A DNA stretch of 64,000 nt from Pseudomonadota bacterium. Lineage in GTDB: Bacteria; Pseudomonadota; Alphaproteobacteria; Reyranellales; Reyranellaceae. Positions 8,967 through 17,200 of this stretch are shown here, piece after piece (position 1 is the first letter of the stretch; every line of letters starts with the position of its first letter). The position numbers were made by a program, and so were the translations under genes. Location of the stretch: the NCBI GenBank assembly GCA_018242505.1, contig JAFEBU010000056.1, forward strand, positions 1-64,000. The letters are read 5' to 3'. The notes under the pieces are model-generated. The model did no database searches and was not told where the DNA came from. It saw only the letters and a list, made by a program, of their open reading frames with translations.

Positions 8967-9628
8967 CGCAACGGAATGCCGACGATGGCTTCGAGCTCGG
9001 CGATCGCAAGATCGGGGTCGCCGACCTTGATGGTGCGCATGCCCAGCGCCCGCGCCGGTTTCAGGTTGATACCGAGGTCATCGAGATAGACGCAATCCGC
9101 GGGCTCGACGCCGAGCAGGTCGCAGGCATGGCGATAGACTCGCGGGTCGGGCTTGCGCATGCCGAGCCTGCTCGATTCGATGACATGCTCGAAAAGCGTC
9201 ATGACCTCGGCGACGGCCGCCGCCTTGTCGGGGCTGCGCGCCATGGCCGGGCCTTCGCCCGATTTCATGTTGTTGGTGATGCAGGCGACGCGGAAAGTCG
9301 CCTTGCAGCGACGCAATGCTTCGACCATCTGCGGCCGAATGTCGCCGCTGATCGCCTTCAGGACGCGCCAGCCGTCGATCTTGTGGCCGGCGTCGAGCGC
9401 CTCGGCCTCGAACAGGTGGACGAATTCCTCGAGCGAGACGTCGCTTCTTTCCATCCTCGCCCAGGCATTGGCATCGGGATTGCGTGCATTGAGGCTGCGG
9501 ATGAAATCCTCGGGCAGGCCGATTTCGCGCTCGTAACGGCGGAAAGCCTCGAACGGGCTGGTGAGGATCACCCCGCCGAAATCCCACAGGATGGCCTTGG
9601 GCGAATTTGCATGGCTGATATTTTTCAC
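8963..9628 (-). CDS. HAD-superfamily hydrolase
   Basis: A 221-residue haloacid dehalogenase-fold hydrolase, probably a small-molecule phosphatase. Motif I is WDFGGVILT with the nucleophile Asp at residue 16; the usual second Asp (two residues later) is replaced by Gly, as in the YihX-like branch. Motif II is the ACITNN block, and motif IV is YLDDLGINLKPARALGM. A helical cap sits between motifs I and II. The gene ends in a 4-base overlap with recX. Substrate is unknown. It is divergent from the TetR gene, sharing a 119-base control region. Confidence 0.85.
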   Translation of the reverse strand: MKNISHANSPKAILWDFGGVILTSPFEAFRRYEREIGLPEDFIRSLNARNPDANAWARMERSDVSLEEFVHLFEAEALDAGHKIDGWRVLKAISGDIRPQMVEALRRCKATFRVACITNNMKSGEGPAMARSPDKAAAVAEVMTLFEHVIESSRLGMRKPDPRVYRHACDLLGVEPADCVYLDDLGINLKPARALGMRTIKVGDPDLAIAELEAIVGIPLR

Positions 9629-9690
9629 GGTGCGACCGTCTTTACCTTGTTCCTGCCGCAGTCGGCTTTTATCTCACGCCCTCCATAGGC

Positions 9691-9717
9691 GACGGGTCCG
9701 GTCGTTGACTACCCGTC
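9691..9717. promoter_or_regulatory. Inverted repeat in the HAD/TetR divergent region
   Basis: GACGGGT (9691-9697) and ACCCGTC (9711-9717) form a perfect 7-bp inverted repeat with a 13-base spacer, 31 bases before the TetR ATG. Position and dyad symmetry suit a TetR-family autoregulatory operator. A T-run follows the right arm, so a hairpin role is possible too. Confidence 0.35.
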
Positions 9718-9747
9718 TTTATCTTCACACCGATCGGGAAAGTGAAA

Positions 9748-10407
9748 ATGAGCGAAGCAGCTGTAATGCCGCGCGGCAACGCTATGTCAGCTGACGCGAG
9801 CGACATGGTCCGGACGGATGGGCGCAATCGGCGGGCCGCTGCCACCCGTCGCAAGATCATCGAGGCCGCCAAGGCCATGATCGACGAGACCAGTGAAGCG
9901 CCCACGGTCGTGGGGGTCGCCAAGCGGGCGGACGTATCGGTGCGGTCGGTTTTCCAGCATTTCGGTGACGTTCAGTCACTTTTTGTAACTGTTGTCGACA
10001 GCATCAGCGAAGACGTCCAGATGAGCCCACCGCCGACGGTCGATCGGCCGCTGGGCGCCCGTGTCGAGGCGCTGATCCAAGGGCTGGTCGAACTGTTCGA
10101 CAAGATCGTGCCGTTGCGTGTGGCGGCGGGGCAGTTCGCCGGCCATCCGGCGCTGCTGGAGCGCGGCTTGGCTCTGCGCCAGCAGTTGCGTGACGCTACG
10201 CTCAAGGCCTTCGAGCCCGAGTTTGCCGCCCTGGCGGACCAGGCGGCACGGGACGAGCTGGCCGATGCGATCGGCGCTGCCCTGTCGCTCGATGCCTGGA
10301 TCGTCCTGCGCCGCCGCGACGGCTTGAGCGTCGAGCGGGCGGCCGCGATCTGGCGGCTGACGCTTACGGCGCTGCTGGAGCACGAGCTGGGGAAAGCTCG
10401 GCAATAA
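9748..10407 (+). CDS. TetR/AcrR family transcriptional regulator
   Basis: A 219-residue one-component regulator. An N-terminal helix-turn-helix occupies about residues 30-75 (RRKIIEAAKAMI, then VAKRADVSVRSVFQHFGDVQSLF), followed by an all-helical ligand domain with no sequence features that reveal the ligand. The ATG at 9748 is preferred because GGGAAAG lies 6 bases upstream; a GTG two codons earlier is also open. It probably represses itself through the inverted repeat just upstream, and may also act on the divergent HAD-recX unit or the downstream SxtJ-carbamoyltransferase module, which starts 75 bases after its stop (inference). Confidence 0.9.
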   Translation: MSEAAVMPRGNAMSADASDMVRTDGRNRRAAATRRKIIEAAKAMIDETSEAPTVVGVAKRADVSVRSVFQHFGDVQSLFVTVVDSISEDVQMSPPPTVDRPLGARVEALIQGLVELFDKIVPLRVAAGQFAGHPALLERGLALRQQLRDATLKAFEPEFAALADQAARDELADAIGAALSLDAWIVLRRRDGLSVERAAAIWRLTLTALLEHELGKARQ

Positions 10408-10482
10408 GTTCCCGGCTCGCCGATTGACTTGGCGTTTGCGATCAGAGAGTTAAGGGCCCGTTTCAGGGGACCGACGACATCG

Positions 10483-10914
10483 ATGGCGACCAGCCAGCTC
10501 CACGAGGACTATTCGCGCGACGACCACGTCAAGGCAGGATCCGACCGCGGCTTCGGCTTTGTCTTTGCCGGCTTCTTTGCGCTGGTGAGCGGCCTTTCCT
10601 GGTGGCGCGGCCATGTGGGCTGGCACTGGACGGTGCCGCTGGCGGTGATCTTCCTGGTCGTCGCGCTGGTCCATCCGCGGATCCTCAATCCGCTCAACAG
10701 GCTGTGGCTCAAGTTCGGGTTGCTGCTCTACAAGATCGTCAACCCGATCGTGCTCGGCCTGCTGTTCTTCATCACCATCATGCCGATCGGCGTCGCCATG
10801 CGGGCCTTCGGCAAGGACTTCCTGCGTCTGAAGCTCGACAGGAGCGCCAGGAGCTACTGGATCGAGCGGAGCCCGCCGGGGCCGCCGCCGCAATCGATGC
10901 GCAATCAGTTCTGA
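10483..10914 (+). CDS. SxtJ-like membrane protein
   Basis: A 143-residue integral membrane protein with about three hydrophobic helices (GFVFAGFFALVSGLSWW, TVPLAVIFLVVALV, IVLGLLFFITIMPIGVAM). The pattern, a helical pair followed by PIGVAMRAFGKDFL and then LDRSARSYWIER near the C-terminus, is that of the SxtJ family, first named from the cyanobacterial saxitoxin cluster and found beside carbamoyltransferase genes. Function is unknown. It lies 21 bases before the DUF5989 gene, then the carbamoyltransferase, in one apparent operon. The ATG at 10483 begins where similarity begins; AGGGGA upstream is distant, so translation initiation may be weak. Confidence 0.75.
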   Translation: MATSQLHEDYSRDDHVKAGSDRGFGFVFAGFFALVSGLSWWRGHVGWHWTVPLAVIFLVVALVHPRILNPLNRLWLKFGLLLYKIVNPIVLGLLFFITIMPIGVAMRAFGKDFLRLKLDRSARSYWIERSPPGPPPQSMRNQF

Positions 10915-10935
10915 TTTCGAAAGGACCGCGATAAA

Positions 10936-11088
10936 ATGGGTTCCATCATCGTCGAACTCTGGGCCTTCATGCGCGAGCGCAAGAAGTTCTGGCTGTTGCC
11001 GATCCTGATCATGATGGTCGTGTTCGGCGGCCTGATCGTGCTGACCAAGGGTTCGGCCATCGCGCCGTTCATCTACACCCTGTTCTAG
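10936..11088 (+). CDS. DUF5989 / SxtK-like small membrane protein
   Basis: A 50-residue protein with one strong membrane helix (FWLLPILIMMVVFGGLIVL) after a charged, amphipathic N-terminus (ELWAFMRERKK). This is the layout of DUF5989 proteins, including SxtK of saxitoxin clusters, which sit between SxtJ-like and carbamoyltransferase genes. AAGGACC lies upstream of the ATG, and the gene is 21 bases after the SxtJ-like stop and 19 before the next start. It may anchor or assist the carbamoyltransferase at the membrane, but that is inference from linkage alone. Confidence 0.8.
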   Translation: MGSIIVELWAFMRERKKFWLLPILIMMVVFGGLIVLTKGSAIAPFIYTLF

Positions 11089-11107
11089 CGGACACGGGAC
11101 ATCTTCC

Positions 11108-12943
11108 ATGCGTGTGCTGGGAATCTCGGCCTTCTACCACGACAGCGCCGCCGCCCTGATCGAGGACGGCCGCCTCATCGGTGCGGTGCAGGAGGAACGC
11201 TTCACGCGAAAGAAGCACGATTCGGGCTTCCCGCAGAACGCGATCCAGTATTGCCTCGACCAGACCGGCATCAAGCTGGCCGACGTCGACTATGTTGCTT
11301 TCTATGACAAGCCGTTCCTGAAGTTCGAGCGGCTGCTCGAGACCTATCTCGCCTTCGCGCCGCGCGGCTTCAATTCCTTCCGCATGGCCATGCCGCTGTG
11401 GCTGAAGGAGAAGCTCTTCCAGAAGACGTTGCTGCGCGACGAGATGAAGAAGTGGCAGCCGGACTTCGACTGGCAGAAGCGCCTTCTGTTCGGCGAGCAC
11501 CATCAGAGCCACGCCGCCTCGGCCTTCTTTCCCTCGCCCTTCGACGAGGCGGCCATCCTGTGCATGGACGGCGTTGGCGAATGGGCGACGACATCGCTGG
11601 GCTGGGGCCAGGGCAACAAGCTCGAGATGCTGCGGGAGATCCATTTCCCGCATTCACTGGGGCTGCTCTACTCGGCCTTCACCTACTACACGGGCTTCAA
11701 GGTCAATTCCGGCGAGTACAAGGTCATGGGGCTCGCCCCTTATGGCGAGCCGAAGTTCAAGGACCTGATCCTGGACAAGATCGTCGACCTCAAGGAGGAC
11801 GGCACTTTCCGGCTCGACCAGCAGTATTTCGACTACTGCACCGGCCTGCGCATGACCAACGACCGGTTCGGCGAGCTGTTCGGCGGCAAGGCGCGCAAGC
11901 CCGAGGAGCTGCTGACCCAACACCACATGGATCTCGCCGCGTCGGTGCAAGCCGTGACCGAGGAGATCGTGCTGCGCCTCGGCCGCTCGGTGAAGAAGGA
12001 GACGGGCGCCAGGAACATCTGTCTCGCCGGCGGCGTGGCGCTGAATTGCGTCGCCAACGGCAAGCTTCTGCGCGAGGGCCTGTTCGACAATATCTGGGTG
12101 CAGCCTGCGGCGGGAGATGCCGGCGGCGCGGTGGGCGCGGCCTTCGCCGCCTATCACGGCTTCATGGGCCAGCCGCGCAAGCTGAACGGCGCCCAGGACG
12201 GCATGGCCGGTTCCTATCTCGGCCCCGCCTTCACCGATGACGAGATCGCAACGCGCCTCACCGCGGCTGGCGCCAAGTTCACCCGGCTCACGCGCGAGCA
12301 GACGATCGAGCAGACAGCGCAGGCGCTGGCGGACGCCAAGGCGGTGGGCTGGATGCAGGGCCGCATGGAATTCGGTCCGCGTTCTCTCGGCGCGCGCTCG
12401 ATCCTGGGCGACGCGCGCTCGCCGACGATGCAGAAGACGCTCAACCTCAAGGTCAAGTACCGCGAATCGTTCCGGCCCTTCGCGCCAGCCGTGCTGCGCG
12501 AGGATGTAGAGCAGTATTTCGACATCAAGAGCGACAGCCCCTACATGCTGATGGTGGCTCCGGTGGTCGAAAGCCGCCGCCGCGCCATGACCGTGGAGGA
12601 GGAGAAGCTGTTCGGCATCGACAAGCTGAACGTGCCGCGCTCGGACATTCCGGCGGTGACGCATGTCGACTATTCGGCGCGCGTGCAGACCGTGCACAAG
12701 GAAACCAATCCGGCGTTCCACGATCTGATCCAGGCCTTCAAGGCCCGGACCGGCTGCTCGGTGCTGGTGAACACCTCGTTCAACGTGCGTGGCGAGCCGA
12801 TCGTCTGCACGCCCGAGGATGCCTTCCGCTGCTTCATGGGCAGCGAGATCGAAGTGCTGGTGGTGGGCAACTGCTTCCTGAAGAAGGAAGACCAGGATCC
12901 TTCGCTCAAGCTCGACTACAAGAACGCCTTCGAGCTCGACTAG
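11108..12943 (+). CDS. Carbamoyltransferase (NodU/CmcH/SxtI family)
   Basis: A 611-residue enzyme that moves a carbamoyl group from carbamoyl phosphate, via carbamoyl-AMP, to a hydroxyl of a small molecule or glycan. The N-terminal Kae1-like ATPase domain (about 1-350) begins VLGISAFYHDSAAALI and carries the metal-binding histidines in EHHQSHAASAFF (H131, H132, H135). The C-terminal carbamoyltransferase domain (about 400-600) contains GRMEFGPRSLGARSILGDAR and VNTSFNVRGEPIV. It forms an operon with SxtJ- and SxtK-like genes. No neighbouring biosynthetic cluster identifies the acceptor, so the product is unknown. The protein itself is soluble. Confidence 0.93.
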   Translation: MRVLGISAFYHDSAAALIEDGRLIGAVQEERFTRKKHDSGFPQNAIQYCLDQTGIKLADVDYVAFYDKPFLKFERLLETYLAFAPRGFNSFRMAMPLWLKEKLFQKTLLRDEMKKWQPDFDWQKRLLFGEHHQSHAASAFFPSPFDEAAILCMDGVGEWATTSLGWGQGNKLEMLREIHFPHSLGLLYSAFTYYTGFKVNSGEYKVMGLAPYGEPKFKDLILDKIVDLKEDGTFRLDQQYFDYCTGLRMTNDRFGELFGGKARKPEELLTQHHMDLAASVQAVTEEIVLRLGRSVKKETGARNICLAGGVALNCVANGKLLREGLFDNIWVQPAAGDAGGAVGAAFAAYHGFMGQPRKLNGAQDGMAGSYLGPAFTDDEIATRLTAAGAKFTRLTREQTIEQTAQALADAKAVGWMQGRMEFGPRSLGARSILGDARSPTMQKTLNLKVKYRESFRPFAPAVLREDVEQYFDIKSDSPYMLMVAPVVESRRRAMTVEEEKLFGIDKLNVPRSDIPAVTHVDYSARVQTVHKETNPAFHDLIQAFKARTGCSVLVNTSFNVRGEPIVCTPEDAFRCFMGSEIEVLVVGNCFLKKEDQDPSLKLDYKNAFELD

Positions 12944-12947
12944 CGCC

Positions 12948-13931
12948 ATGCGTGCCGTCGTCTGCGACCGGCTGGGCGGTCCGTCCGTCCTGAAGGTCGA
13001 GGAACGGCCGGTCCCCGAGCCGGGGCCTTCGGAGATCGTGATCAAGGTCGGCGCGGCGGGCGTCAACTTTCCCGACGTCCTCACCGTCGCCGGCAGCTAC
13101 CAGCACAAGCCCGAGCTTCCGTTCGTTCCGGGCATGGAAGGTGCCGGCACGGTCCACGCCGTCGGAGCCGAGGTCGGCGGCTGGCGGCCGGGCGATCGCG
13201 TGATCTTCGGCGTGCGGCCCGGTGCCTTCGCCGAGTATGTGAAGGTGTCGGCGAAAAGCCCGCTGCTGCGCCTGCCGGACGGCTGGTCCTATGCCGAGGG
13301 GGCGGGCTTCCGCGTCGGCGCACAGACGGCCTACCACTCGCTGGTCCATCGCGCCCGGCTCAGGAAGGGTGAGGTGCTGCTGGTGCACGGCGCATCGGGC
13401 GGCGTCGGCCTTGCCGCCGTGCAGCTCGGCAAGCATCTCGGCGCGCGCGTGATCGCCACCGGCAGCGACGATGCGCGGCTTGCGATCGTGAAGGCCGAGG
13501 GCGCCGACGAGGTCGTGAACTACCGCACGGCAGACTTCGTCGCTGCCGTGAAGGAGCTGACGGCGGGCAAGGGCGCCAACGTGATCTACGATCCGGTGGG
13601 CGGCGAGGTGTTGGAAAAATCCATGCGCGCGGCCGCCTACGGCGCGCGGCTCCTGGTGGTGGGCTTCACGTCAGGCGGCCCGAGCCGGATCATGTCCAAC
13701 CATGTGCTGATCAAGGCCCTGTCGATTCTGGGCGTGCGCGCCGGCGAGACCATCCAGCGCCTCACGCCCGAGCTGGGGCGCGACTACGTCGAGGAGTTGC
13801 CGCGGCTTGCCGCACTCGGCGTCATGCGCCCGCACATCTCGCACCGTTTCCCGATGGAACGGGCTGCTGACGCCTTTCAGGCCCTGCTCGACCGCAAGGT
13901 GGTCGGCAAGGCCGTGATCGAGATGGGCTGA
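12948..13931 (+). CDS. NADPH:quinone oxidoreductase-like protein (MDR family, zinc-free)
   Basis: A 327-residue medium-chain dehydrogenase/reductase of the quinone-oxidoreductase type. The N-terminal GroES-like fold contains GVNFPDVLTVAGSYQ and FVPGMEGAGTV. The Rossmann nucleotide-binding motif is HGASGGVGLAAVQLGKHLGA. Catalytic zinc ligands of alcohol dehydrogenases are absent, as expected for this branch. The start follows the carbamoyltransferase stop by 4 bases, so the two are probably co-transcribed, but a shared pathway is not evident. Substrate is unknown; an enone or quinone reductase is the usual role. Confidence 0.9.
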   Translation: MRAVVCDRLGGPSVLKVEERPVPEPGPSEIVIKVGAAGVNFPDVLTVAGSYQHKPELPFVPGMEGAGTVHAVGAEVGGWRPGDRVIFGVRPGAFAEYVKVSAKSPLLRLPDGWSYAEGAGFRVGAQTAYHSLVHRARLRKGEVLLVHGASGGVGLAAVQLGKHLGARVIATGSDDARLAIVKAEGADEVVNYRTADFVAAVKELTAGKGANVIYDPVGGEVLEKSMRAAAYGARLLVVGFTSGGPSRIMSNHVLIKALSILGVRAGETIQRLTPELGRDYVEELPRLAALGVMRPHISHRFPMERAADAFQALLDRKVVGKAVIEMG

Positions 13932-13993
13932 CGCCAGCGGCGCGCCATGCTCTTCCCCGTCCGGACCGCGAGCTTCCCGCTCGCTCATGAATT

Positions 13994-14033
13994 ATGAGGG
14001 CGTGCCGCGCGCGCCTCGCAGGCACGCCCTCAT
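13994..14033. repeat. Long hairpin between convergent genes
   Basis: Perfect 13-bp inverted repeat (arms 13994-14006 and 14021-14033, ATGAGGGCGTGCC and its complement) with a 14-base loop. No U-tract on either strand. It sits 9 bases before a second, longer palindrome, together looking like a paired palindromic (BIME-like) element. Confidence 0.65.
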
Positions 14034-14042
14034 CGCGGGGGG

Positions 14043-14084
14043 GCGCCACTTCAGCGCGGAATGGCCTCCGCGCTGAAGTGGCGC
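14043..14084. repeat. Dispersed palindrome, copy 1
   Basis: Perfect 18-bp inverted repeat, arms 14043-14060 (GCGCCACTTCAGCGCGGA) and 14067-14084, 6-base loop. Related but diverged palindromes occur at 25673-25707 and 42016-42058, so it is probably a repeated extragenic palindrome of this genome. Confidence 0.7.
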
Positions 14085-14146
14085 TCCAAGTTTCTTGCAA
14101 GGCGTCGTCGAGCTGGAAGCTCGCGGTCCGAAAAAGCGCGGGAAGG

Positions 14147-14668
14147 CTACTTGATCATCACCTGGTGCGTGATCTTCTCGCCGTCGGTCACGGTGACGTC
14201 GTGGAAGCCCAGAAGCTTCAGCAGATCGAAGAAGGTCGCGTCCTCGGCGACGGTATGCTCCTGGAAGAACGGCGAGCCGCGCGACATGGTCGTCATGTTC
14301 GCAAGCAATGCGCGGATCCGATAGATCGTGTTCAGTTCGCCGGATTGCAGCCCGACGATGATCAGGTGGTCGCCCTTCTCGCCCTTGGCGAACACGGCGT
14401 AGGGGACGCGATAGTTCGATTGCAGCGTGCCCTGCGAGACCACCGTCACGAACTGGATGCGCTCCGCCCGGCCGACGCCGTCGATCGTCTGCATCTGCGA
14501 GGTATAGGTCTCGGTCGAGGTCGGCTTGGGATAGTAGTAGCCGACATAGCGGTCCTCGCCGGGCGCCTGGACCGTCTTGACCGTGGCCGTGGTCTTGGTG
14601 GCCTGCGCCCAGACCGGTGTCGCCGCCAGCATTACGGCCATCGCCGCTGCGCTCGCCCACTTGCTCAT
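14147..14668 (-). CDS. Exported protein of unknown function
   Basis: A 173-residue protein I do not recognise by function. It has a clear Sec signal peptide (MSKWASAAAMAVMLAATPVWA), so the mature 150 or so residues are periplasmic or surface-bound. The mature start contains DRYVGYYYPKPTSTETYTS, and the end HDVTVTDGEKITHQVMIK. No cysteines or membrane helices follow. The ATG at 14668 has GGAGA eight bases upstream. The stop faces the double palindrome after the quinone-reductase gene, and it lies 29 bases downstream of the SDR gene on the same strand, a likely two-gene unit. Confidence 0.8.
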   Translation of the reverse strand: MSKWASAAAMAVMLAATPVWAQATKTTATVKTVQAPGEDRYVGYYYPKPTSTETYTSQMQTIDGVGRAERIQFVTVVSQGTLQSNYRVPYAVFAKGEKGDHLIIVGLQSGELNTIYRIRALLANMTTMSRGSPFFQEHTVAEDATFFDLLKLLGFHDVTVTDGEKITHQVMIK

Positions 14669-14697
14669 CCCGTCGCTCTCCTGCCGATTGAAAAACT

Positions 14698-15471
14698 CTA
14701 GAACAGGGTATAGCCGCCATCGATGACGAAGTCGCGGCCCGTCGTATATTGCGTGGCGCCGCTGGCCAGATAGACCGCGATCGGGCCGAAATCGGCGCCG
14801 CTGCCCCAGCGCCGTTCGGGGATGCGTGGCATCACGTTGCCTGCGAACTTCGGGTTGCCGAAGGCGTTGGCCGTCATCTCGGTCTCGATCCAGCCCGGCA
14901 GGATCGAGTTCGCCGTGATCTTGTAGCGGGCGAGCTCGACGGCCAGCGCCCGCACCATGGCGCAGACGCCGCCCTTGCTCGCGCCGTAGTGGCTGGACCG
15001 CGCCGCGCCCTCGATCGCCGCGGTGCTGGCCATCGCCACCAGCGAACCTCCCTTGCCGCGCTCGACCATGTGCCTGGCGGCCGCCCGGAAGGTGAAGAAC
15101 ACGCCGTCGAGGTTGACGCGCATCACGCGGTGCCATTCCTCGTAGTCCATCTCCAGGATCGAGCCCTTGCCGCGGCCCGAGACCCCTGAATTGGCGACGC
15201 AGTTGTCGACATGGCCCATCACTTTCAGCGTCTCTGCGAAGGCCGCCTCGACCTGCTTTTCGTCACCGACATCGACGATCTGGGCATGGACCTTGCGGCC
15301 GTGTTTCTTGAGCTGGGCCACGGCCTTCTCGTTCTTCTCGGCCCGTGTGCCCCAGATGCAGACGTCGGCGCCCGCTTCGGCCAGTGCATCCGCCATGCCG
15401 AGGCCGATGCCGCCATTGCCGCCGGTCACCAGCGACACCTTGCCCGTCAGATCGAAGCCCCTGTAGGCCAT
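14698..15471 (-). CDS. Short-chain dehydrogenase/reductase
   Basis: A 257-residue classical SDR oxidoreductase. The cofactor motif is VTGGNGGIGLGMA near the N-terminus. An N-[SV]-G region (VANSGVSG), the catalytic Ser in MASTAAIEG and the YxxxK motif in SSHYGASKGG are all present, so it should be active. The ending GRDFVIDGGYTLF is typical. The residue after the second cofactor strand suggests NAD or NADP cannot be told by eye. GGGAGA lies 7 bases before the ATG at 15471. The substrate is unknown; it precedes the exported unknown gene. Confidence 0.92.
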   Translation of the reverse strand: MAYRGFDLTGKVSLVTGGNGGIGLGMADALAEAGADVCIWGTRAEKNEKAVAQLKKHGRKVHAQIVDVGDEKQVEAAFAETLKVMGHVDNCVANSGVSGRGKGSILEMDYEEWHRVMRVNLDGVFFTFRAAARHMVERGKGGSLVAMASTAAIEGAARSSHYGASKGGVCAMVRALAVELARYKITANSILPGWIETEMTANAFGNPKFAGNVMPRIPERRWGSGADFGPIAVYLASGATQYTTGRDFVIDGGYTLF

Positions 15472-15539
15472 GTGTTTCTCCCAAACGAAAACCGGGCGGA
15501 TCAAAGCCCGCCCGGTCCCGACCGTCAATGTGAGGCGCG

Positions 15540-16256
15540 TCAGTTCAGCTTGTCGGTTTCGACCAGCACAATCTCGGCGTCCTCGCTTGCCTTGAGCTCG
15601 ATCTCGGCCTCGTCGATCACGGCCACGCCGTCGCGGGCATTGGCGATCACCGACTTGCCGTCTTGGCCCACGACCTCGATCTTGCCCCTGGCGGGCACGA
15701 GATAGGCCGGTTTGCCGCCAAGCGTCTGGCGGATCGATTGGCCCGCCTTCAGCGTTCCGGCGAACAGCGCGCCGTCGGCATAGAGCGGGATCGCATCCTT
15801 GTGGCCGCGTCCCGATGCCAGCGGCACCAGCGTGCCGTCGCGCGCCTGGGCGGGAAACTGCACCGTCTCCCAGCGCGCCGGCACACCCTGCCGGTTGGGC
15901 AGGATCCAGATCTGGAACAGCTCGGTCTCGGCCTGCTCCATGTTGTATTCGGCGTGCTGGATGCCCTGGCCCGCGCTCATCACCTGGATCTGGCCCGCCT
16001 CGGTGCGGCCCTGGTTGCCCAGATGGTCCTGGTGCGTGATCGCGCCTTTGATGACGTAGGTCACGATCTCCATGTCGCGATGGGGATGCGGCGGGAAGCC
16101 GGACTGCGGCGCGATGCGGTCGTTGTTCCACACGCGCAGCGCGCCCCAGTGCACGCGCGCGGGATCGCGATACTCGGCGAAGCTGAAATGGAAGTTGGCG
16201 TTGAGCCAGCCGTGGTTCGACTTGCCCAACTTCTCGAAGGGTCTGCGTTCGATCAT
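15540..16256 (-). CDS. Pirin family protein
   Basis: A 238-residue bicupin of the pirin/YhhW type. The N-terminal cupin has the metal-binding pattern in FPPHPHRDMEIVTYVIKG (HxH), with further ligands in HAEYN. The C-terminal cupin is more degenerate. Bacterial YhhW-type pirins bind a transition metal and some cleave quercetin (quercetinase); others act as regulators, so the role here is uncertain. It sits 68 bases upstream of the SDR gene on the same strand, compatible with an operon. Upstream lies a 269-base gap with no gene. Confidence 0.92.
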   Translation of the reverse strand: MIERRPFEKLGKSNHGWLNANFHFSFAEYRDPARVHWGALRVWNNDRIAPQSGFPPHPHRDMEIVTYVIKGAITHQDHLGNQGRTEAGQIQVMSAGQGIQHAEYNMEQAETELFQIWILPNRQGVPARWETVQFPAQARDGTLVPLASGRGHKDAIPLYADGALFAGTLKAGQSIRQTLGGKPAYLVPARGKIEVVGQDGKSVIANARDGVAVIDEAEIELKASEDAEIVLVETDKLN

Positions 16257-16525
16257 GGTTTACCTCTTGGCCCCAAGATGGCGCCACCGGAGGGTGGATC
16301 AAGTTTCGGATTGGTAACGGTTCGACCGACCGTCGGCAGCGAGTCGAGATGCCCAGCAACGGTGAGCGTCTGGATCGGCAACACGAGAGGAATGCACGAC
16401 CCTGGCGAGGTCGGTACTCTCCATTGACGGTCGATCATTGGTGCCGAATGCCGCCGCCGGATTGCGACTACGATCCCGTTGTCCCGGCTGAAACGCGCAA
16501 CTGTCGGCTCAATATCGGCCGCGGC

Positions 16526-17158
16526 TCACCGGGTGAGCACGAGGTGGGTTGCGAGCTCGGTTGGGACCACCTCCGTCACACGATAGCCGAGGCTTGGCAG
16601 GTCCATGCCTGCGAACAGGGATTCGCCACGGCCCAGGAAGGTGGGGGACATTGCCAGATGCATCTCATCGATCGCGCCTGCGAGAAGGTACTGGCGGACC
16701 GTCGAAACGCCGCCGCCGATCTTCACGTCAAGGTCGCCTGCGGCGGCCTTGGCCTGCGCGAGCGCCGACTCAATGCCGTCGGTGACGAAGTAGAAGGTCG
16801 TCCCGCCCTCCATCACGATGGGCGCGCGGGCGTGATGGGTGAGAATGAAGGTCGCCGCGTGGTACGGGGGATTTTCCCCCCACCAGCCCTTCCAGTCTGG
16901 CCCGCCCCAATCGTCACCGGCCGGCCCGAACATATTGCGGCCGAGAACAAAGGCACCGAATCCTTCCGCCGTGGCGCGGGCGAAGCGATCATCAATCCCG
17001 TCGTCTTTCCCCAACATCGATCGGAAAGTCCGGGTCGGATAGAACCAATTGTGTAACTCCTTGCCCCCTTTGCCGAGCGGATGCTCCAGGCTCTGATCAG
17101 GGCCTGCGCCGAACCCGTCCGTGGATACTGCGAAGCCTGCGACGCGCACCTTGCTCAT
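16526..17158 (-). CDS. Dihydrofolate reductase family protein (RibD C-terminal-like)
   Basis: A 210-residue protein of the RibD C-terminal/dihydrofolate-reductase fold, of the stand-alone YyaP/YwjB type. Recognisable features are the N-terminal VRVAGFAVSTDGFGAGPDQS, the NADPH-loop-like FGAFVLGRNMFGP, and DVKIGGGVSTVRQYLLAGAIDEM, in which the GGG turn binds the cofactor. It probably reduces an unknown substrate with NADPH; a role in folate or riboflavin synthesis is not implied. It is immediately downstream (42 bases) of the beta-lactamase gene on the same strand. Confidence 0.88.
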   Translation of the reverse strand: MSKVRVAGFAVSTDGFGAGPDQSLEHPLGKGGKELHNWFYPTRTFRSMLGKDDGIDDRFARATAEGFGAFVLGRNMFGPAGDDWGGPDWKGWWGENPPYHAATFILTHHARAPIVMEGGTTFYFVTDGIESALAQAKAAAGDLDVKIGGGVSTVRQYLLAGAIDEMHLAMSPTFLGRGESLFAGMDLPSLGYRVTEVVPTELATHLVLTR

Positions 17159-17200
17159 GGGGGATCTCCGTCTCGTACCGAATTTGCTTGGGTGGGAGGT

